Assembly (NCBI RefSeq): GCF_016862395.1
Contig: NZ_BOMW01000015.1
Location: forward strand, 51,308 to 115,307
Reading direction: 5' to 3'
Source of the DNA: Actinoplanes siamensis
Lineage (GTDB): Bacteria > Actinomycetota > Actinomycetes > Mycobacteriales > Micromonosporaceae
Length of the DNA stretch: 64,000 nucleotides
The position numbers were made by a program, and so were the translations under genes. Below the pieces are notes generated by a model. That model was not told where the DNA came from. It saw nothing but the letters and a program-made list of their open reading frames with translations, and made no database searches. Shown in pieces: positions 62,908 to 64,000 of the stretch. Within the stretch, counting starts at the first letter, position 1. Each line of letters starts with the position of its first letter.

Positions 62908-63249
62908 GTGCGAGATCGGATCGTCCGGCGCCGCGCCCGTCTGGAGTCCACGCCGATGCACGTCACCGAGCACGGGTGGGGCACCGGCCCGGATCGTCCC
63001 TTCAGGCGCCAGGTGGAGATCCTGGAACTGGTGGTGGGCCTGCTGGTGGAGCGGTCCGGGGTGCTCAACGTGGACACGTACGAGCACTTCGCGCTGCGGG
63101 ACGCGGATTCCGGCAATCCGGATCCGGTCTTCCAGCTCGGGCTGCTCCGGTCGGACTACTCGCGCAAGCCGGCGTTCGAGGCCTATCGGTCGCTCATCGC
63201 CGCGTACGGCCAACCGGTCGCAGCGGTCAGCGGTGCGGGGGATTGGTGA
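62908..63249 (+). pseudogene. C-terminal fragment of a glycoside hydrolase-like gene
   Basis: This 113-residue frame reads like the last third of a cellulase-type glycoside hydrolase: PMHVTEHGWGTGPDRPF (catalytic Glu position), a helical stretch, NVDTYEHFALRDADSGNPDP and FQLGLLRSDYSRKPAFEAYR, which ends such TIM barrels. The first two thirds of the expected protein are missing upstream, where araD ends 60 bases earlier. No ribosome site supports the GTG 62908 start. A truncated remnant is more likely than a functional small protein. The 3' end overlaps the next gene by 23 bases. Confidence 0.65.
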
Positions 63250-63835
63250 ACTCGCGGACGATGGCTTGGACCCGCTCCCGCAGGGTGGGTGTCACGGAGC
63301 GGCTGTTCCCGGAGCGGGGAAGCGGGGCTCGCGCGTTCCGGATCGGCCCGGAGTCGCGGCCCGCCGACGGGGCGCTGTTGCCGGGCGTGCGCGCGGTGGC
63401 CGGCGTGGTGTCCGCGGTGGCCGATGCGGTGTCGGCCGGGCGCGGGCGCGGGACCTCGGCCGTGGCGGGGGCCGGAGTCGCCCGGGGCATGCCGGCGGGG
63501 CAGTGCCAGGTGAAGTCGACGCCGTCCAGGGTCACGGTGGCACCTGGCGGGCAGAGGCCGGTCCGGCGGTGGTCGGGGGAGTCGGTTCGTCCGTAACTGA
63601 TCATCAGGCTGACCGTGGTGGCGTCCGGGTCGGTGTGCACGGCCCAGACCTCACCCTCCCCGGTCAGGCCGGTGGCGATGGCGGTGAGCACGGCGGCGCG
63701 GCCGCGTAGCGGGATGGTGATGTCGTGACCGAGCGGGTCGTGGACGCGCAGCGTTCCGGACAGCCGGGGGTGCCGGCCGCGGAGCCGGGCGGCGAGGTTC
63801 CTGACCGGGTTGGACTTGGATCCCAATCCGCTCAC
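63227..63835 (-). CDS. Hypothetical protein with disordered C-terminus
   Basis: This 202-residue protein has an N-terminal folded part of about 120 residues, with a strand-rich GEVWAVHTDPDATTVSLMIS and DGVDFTWHCP. A Pro/Ala/Thr/Arg-rich segment (about 120-185) and a short closing helix follow. I recognise no family and no membrane segments. The GTG start at 63835 has AAAGGA upstream. Its upstream region is the tandem-repeat DNA at the window end. Function unknown. Confidence 0.65.
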   Translation of the reverse strand: MSGLGSKSNPVRNLAARLRGRHPRLSGTLRVHDPLGHDITIPLRGRAAVLTAIATGLTGEGEVWAVHTDPDATTVSLMISYGRTDSPDHRRTGLCPPGATVTLDGVDFTWHCPAGMPRATPAPATAEVPRPRPADTASATADTTPATARTPGNSAPSAGRDSGPIRNARAPLPRSGNSRSVTPTLRERVQAIVREFTNPPHR

Positions 63836-63852
63836 CTGTCCTTTCGTCGATT

Positions 63853-63897
63853 CAGCGATGCGGAGGCGGTTCGTCGGATCAGCGATGCGGAGGCGGT
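63853..63897. repeat. 18-bp direct repeat, two copies
   Basis: CAGCGATGCGGAGGCGGT occurs at 63853-63870 and 63880-63897 (period 27), immediately upstream of the hypothetical gene ending at 63835 and next to the 23-bp tandem array. Confidence 0.65.
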
Positions 63898-63909
63898 CCC
63901 TGGAAGTAC

Positions 63910-64000
63910 GGTTCGCGGGGAGCGCGGGAGGCGGTTCGCGGGGAGCGCGGGAGGCGGTTCGCGGGGAGCGCGGGAGGCGGTTCGCGGGGAGCGCGGGCGG
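63910..64000. repeat. Tandem array of 23-bp repeats reaching the window edge
   Basis: At least four copies of a 23-bp unit (starting GGTTCGCGGGGAGCGCGG and ending GAGGC) begin at 63910, 63933, 63956 and 63979. The last copy is cut by the window end. The array may continue beyond it. Confidence 0.85.

Overview
The window is very GC-rich DNA with short intergenic gaps, many GTG starts and actinobacterial gene families: a FabG4/HtdX/FadA2-type cluster, a mycothiol-type DinB-like enzyme, a GlnX-like sensor and giant DUF4011/DUF3320 helicases. It fits the chromosome of a filamentous actinomycete, most likely Micromonosporaceae (Actinoplanes-like). That placement is inferred from gene content; no rRNA or tRNA was seen. 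I saw no insertion sequence, prophage, integrase or CRISPR array.

Layout. 1-3.4 kb: a crotonase, an XRE-cupin regulator, and a divergent flavoprotein-methyltransferase fusion. 3.4-8.7 kb: a first giant helicase (paralogue 1). 9-16.2 kb: acyl-CoA metabolism (acyl-CoA dehydrogenase, acyl-CoA ligase, SDR, thiolase, FabG4-like reductase, MaoC hydratase); the last three match a mycobacterial gene neighbourhood. 16.3-24.2 kb: an esterase, RecD2 helicase, secreted DUF4360 protein, YibE/F membrane protein, acetoacetate-decarboxylase-like protein and a chemoreceptor. 24.2-26.6 kb: PTS-type dihydroxyacetone kinase (DhaL, DhaK; divergent DhaM and HPr). 26.6-29.9 kb: PadR regulator, membrane protein, lipoprotein, YggT. 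29.9-38.8 kb: aldo/keto reductase, DUF2804, HAD phosphatase, small proteins, and PutA with a divergent LysR regulator. 38.9-49.8 kb: secreted hydrolase, an enzyme-I-like probable pseudoenzyme, a hydrolase/phosphoribosyltransferase pair, an ABC exporter with TetR, a PilZ-containing MCP-like protein, and a TetR-controlled oxidoreductase pair.

49.9-59.2 kb is the most unusual part. A HIRAN-domain protein with repeat-rich disordered regions is followed by an array of about eight 15-bp repeats and then a 2339-residue DUF4011/SF1-helicase/Vsr-like nuclease/DUF3320 protein. That protein carries an insertion of about 585 residues with six short EWP-type motifs. Two perfect actinobacterial DnaA boxes lie just downstream. 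Paralogue 1, about 43 kb upstream on the same strand, shares the same sequence around its start codon but has substitutions at two of three conserved acidic nuclease positions and a degraded N-terminal motif. I infer a DNA-surveillance, repair or defence module of one HIRAN partner and two diverged helicase paralogues; no experiment supports this yet.

59.5-64 kb holds a four-helix tandem-sensor membrane protein paired with a PstS-like lipoprotein (resembling GlnX-GlnH but without a kinase), an araD-type epimerase behind a LacI-type operator, a C-terminal remnant of a glycoside hydrolase, and tandem repeats running off the window end.
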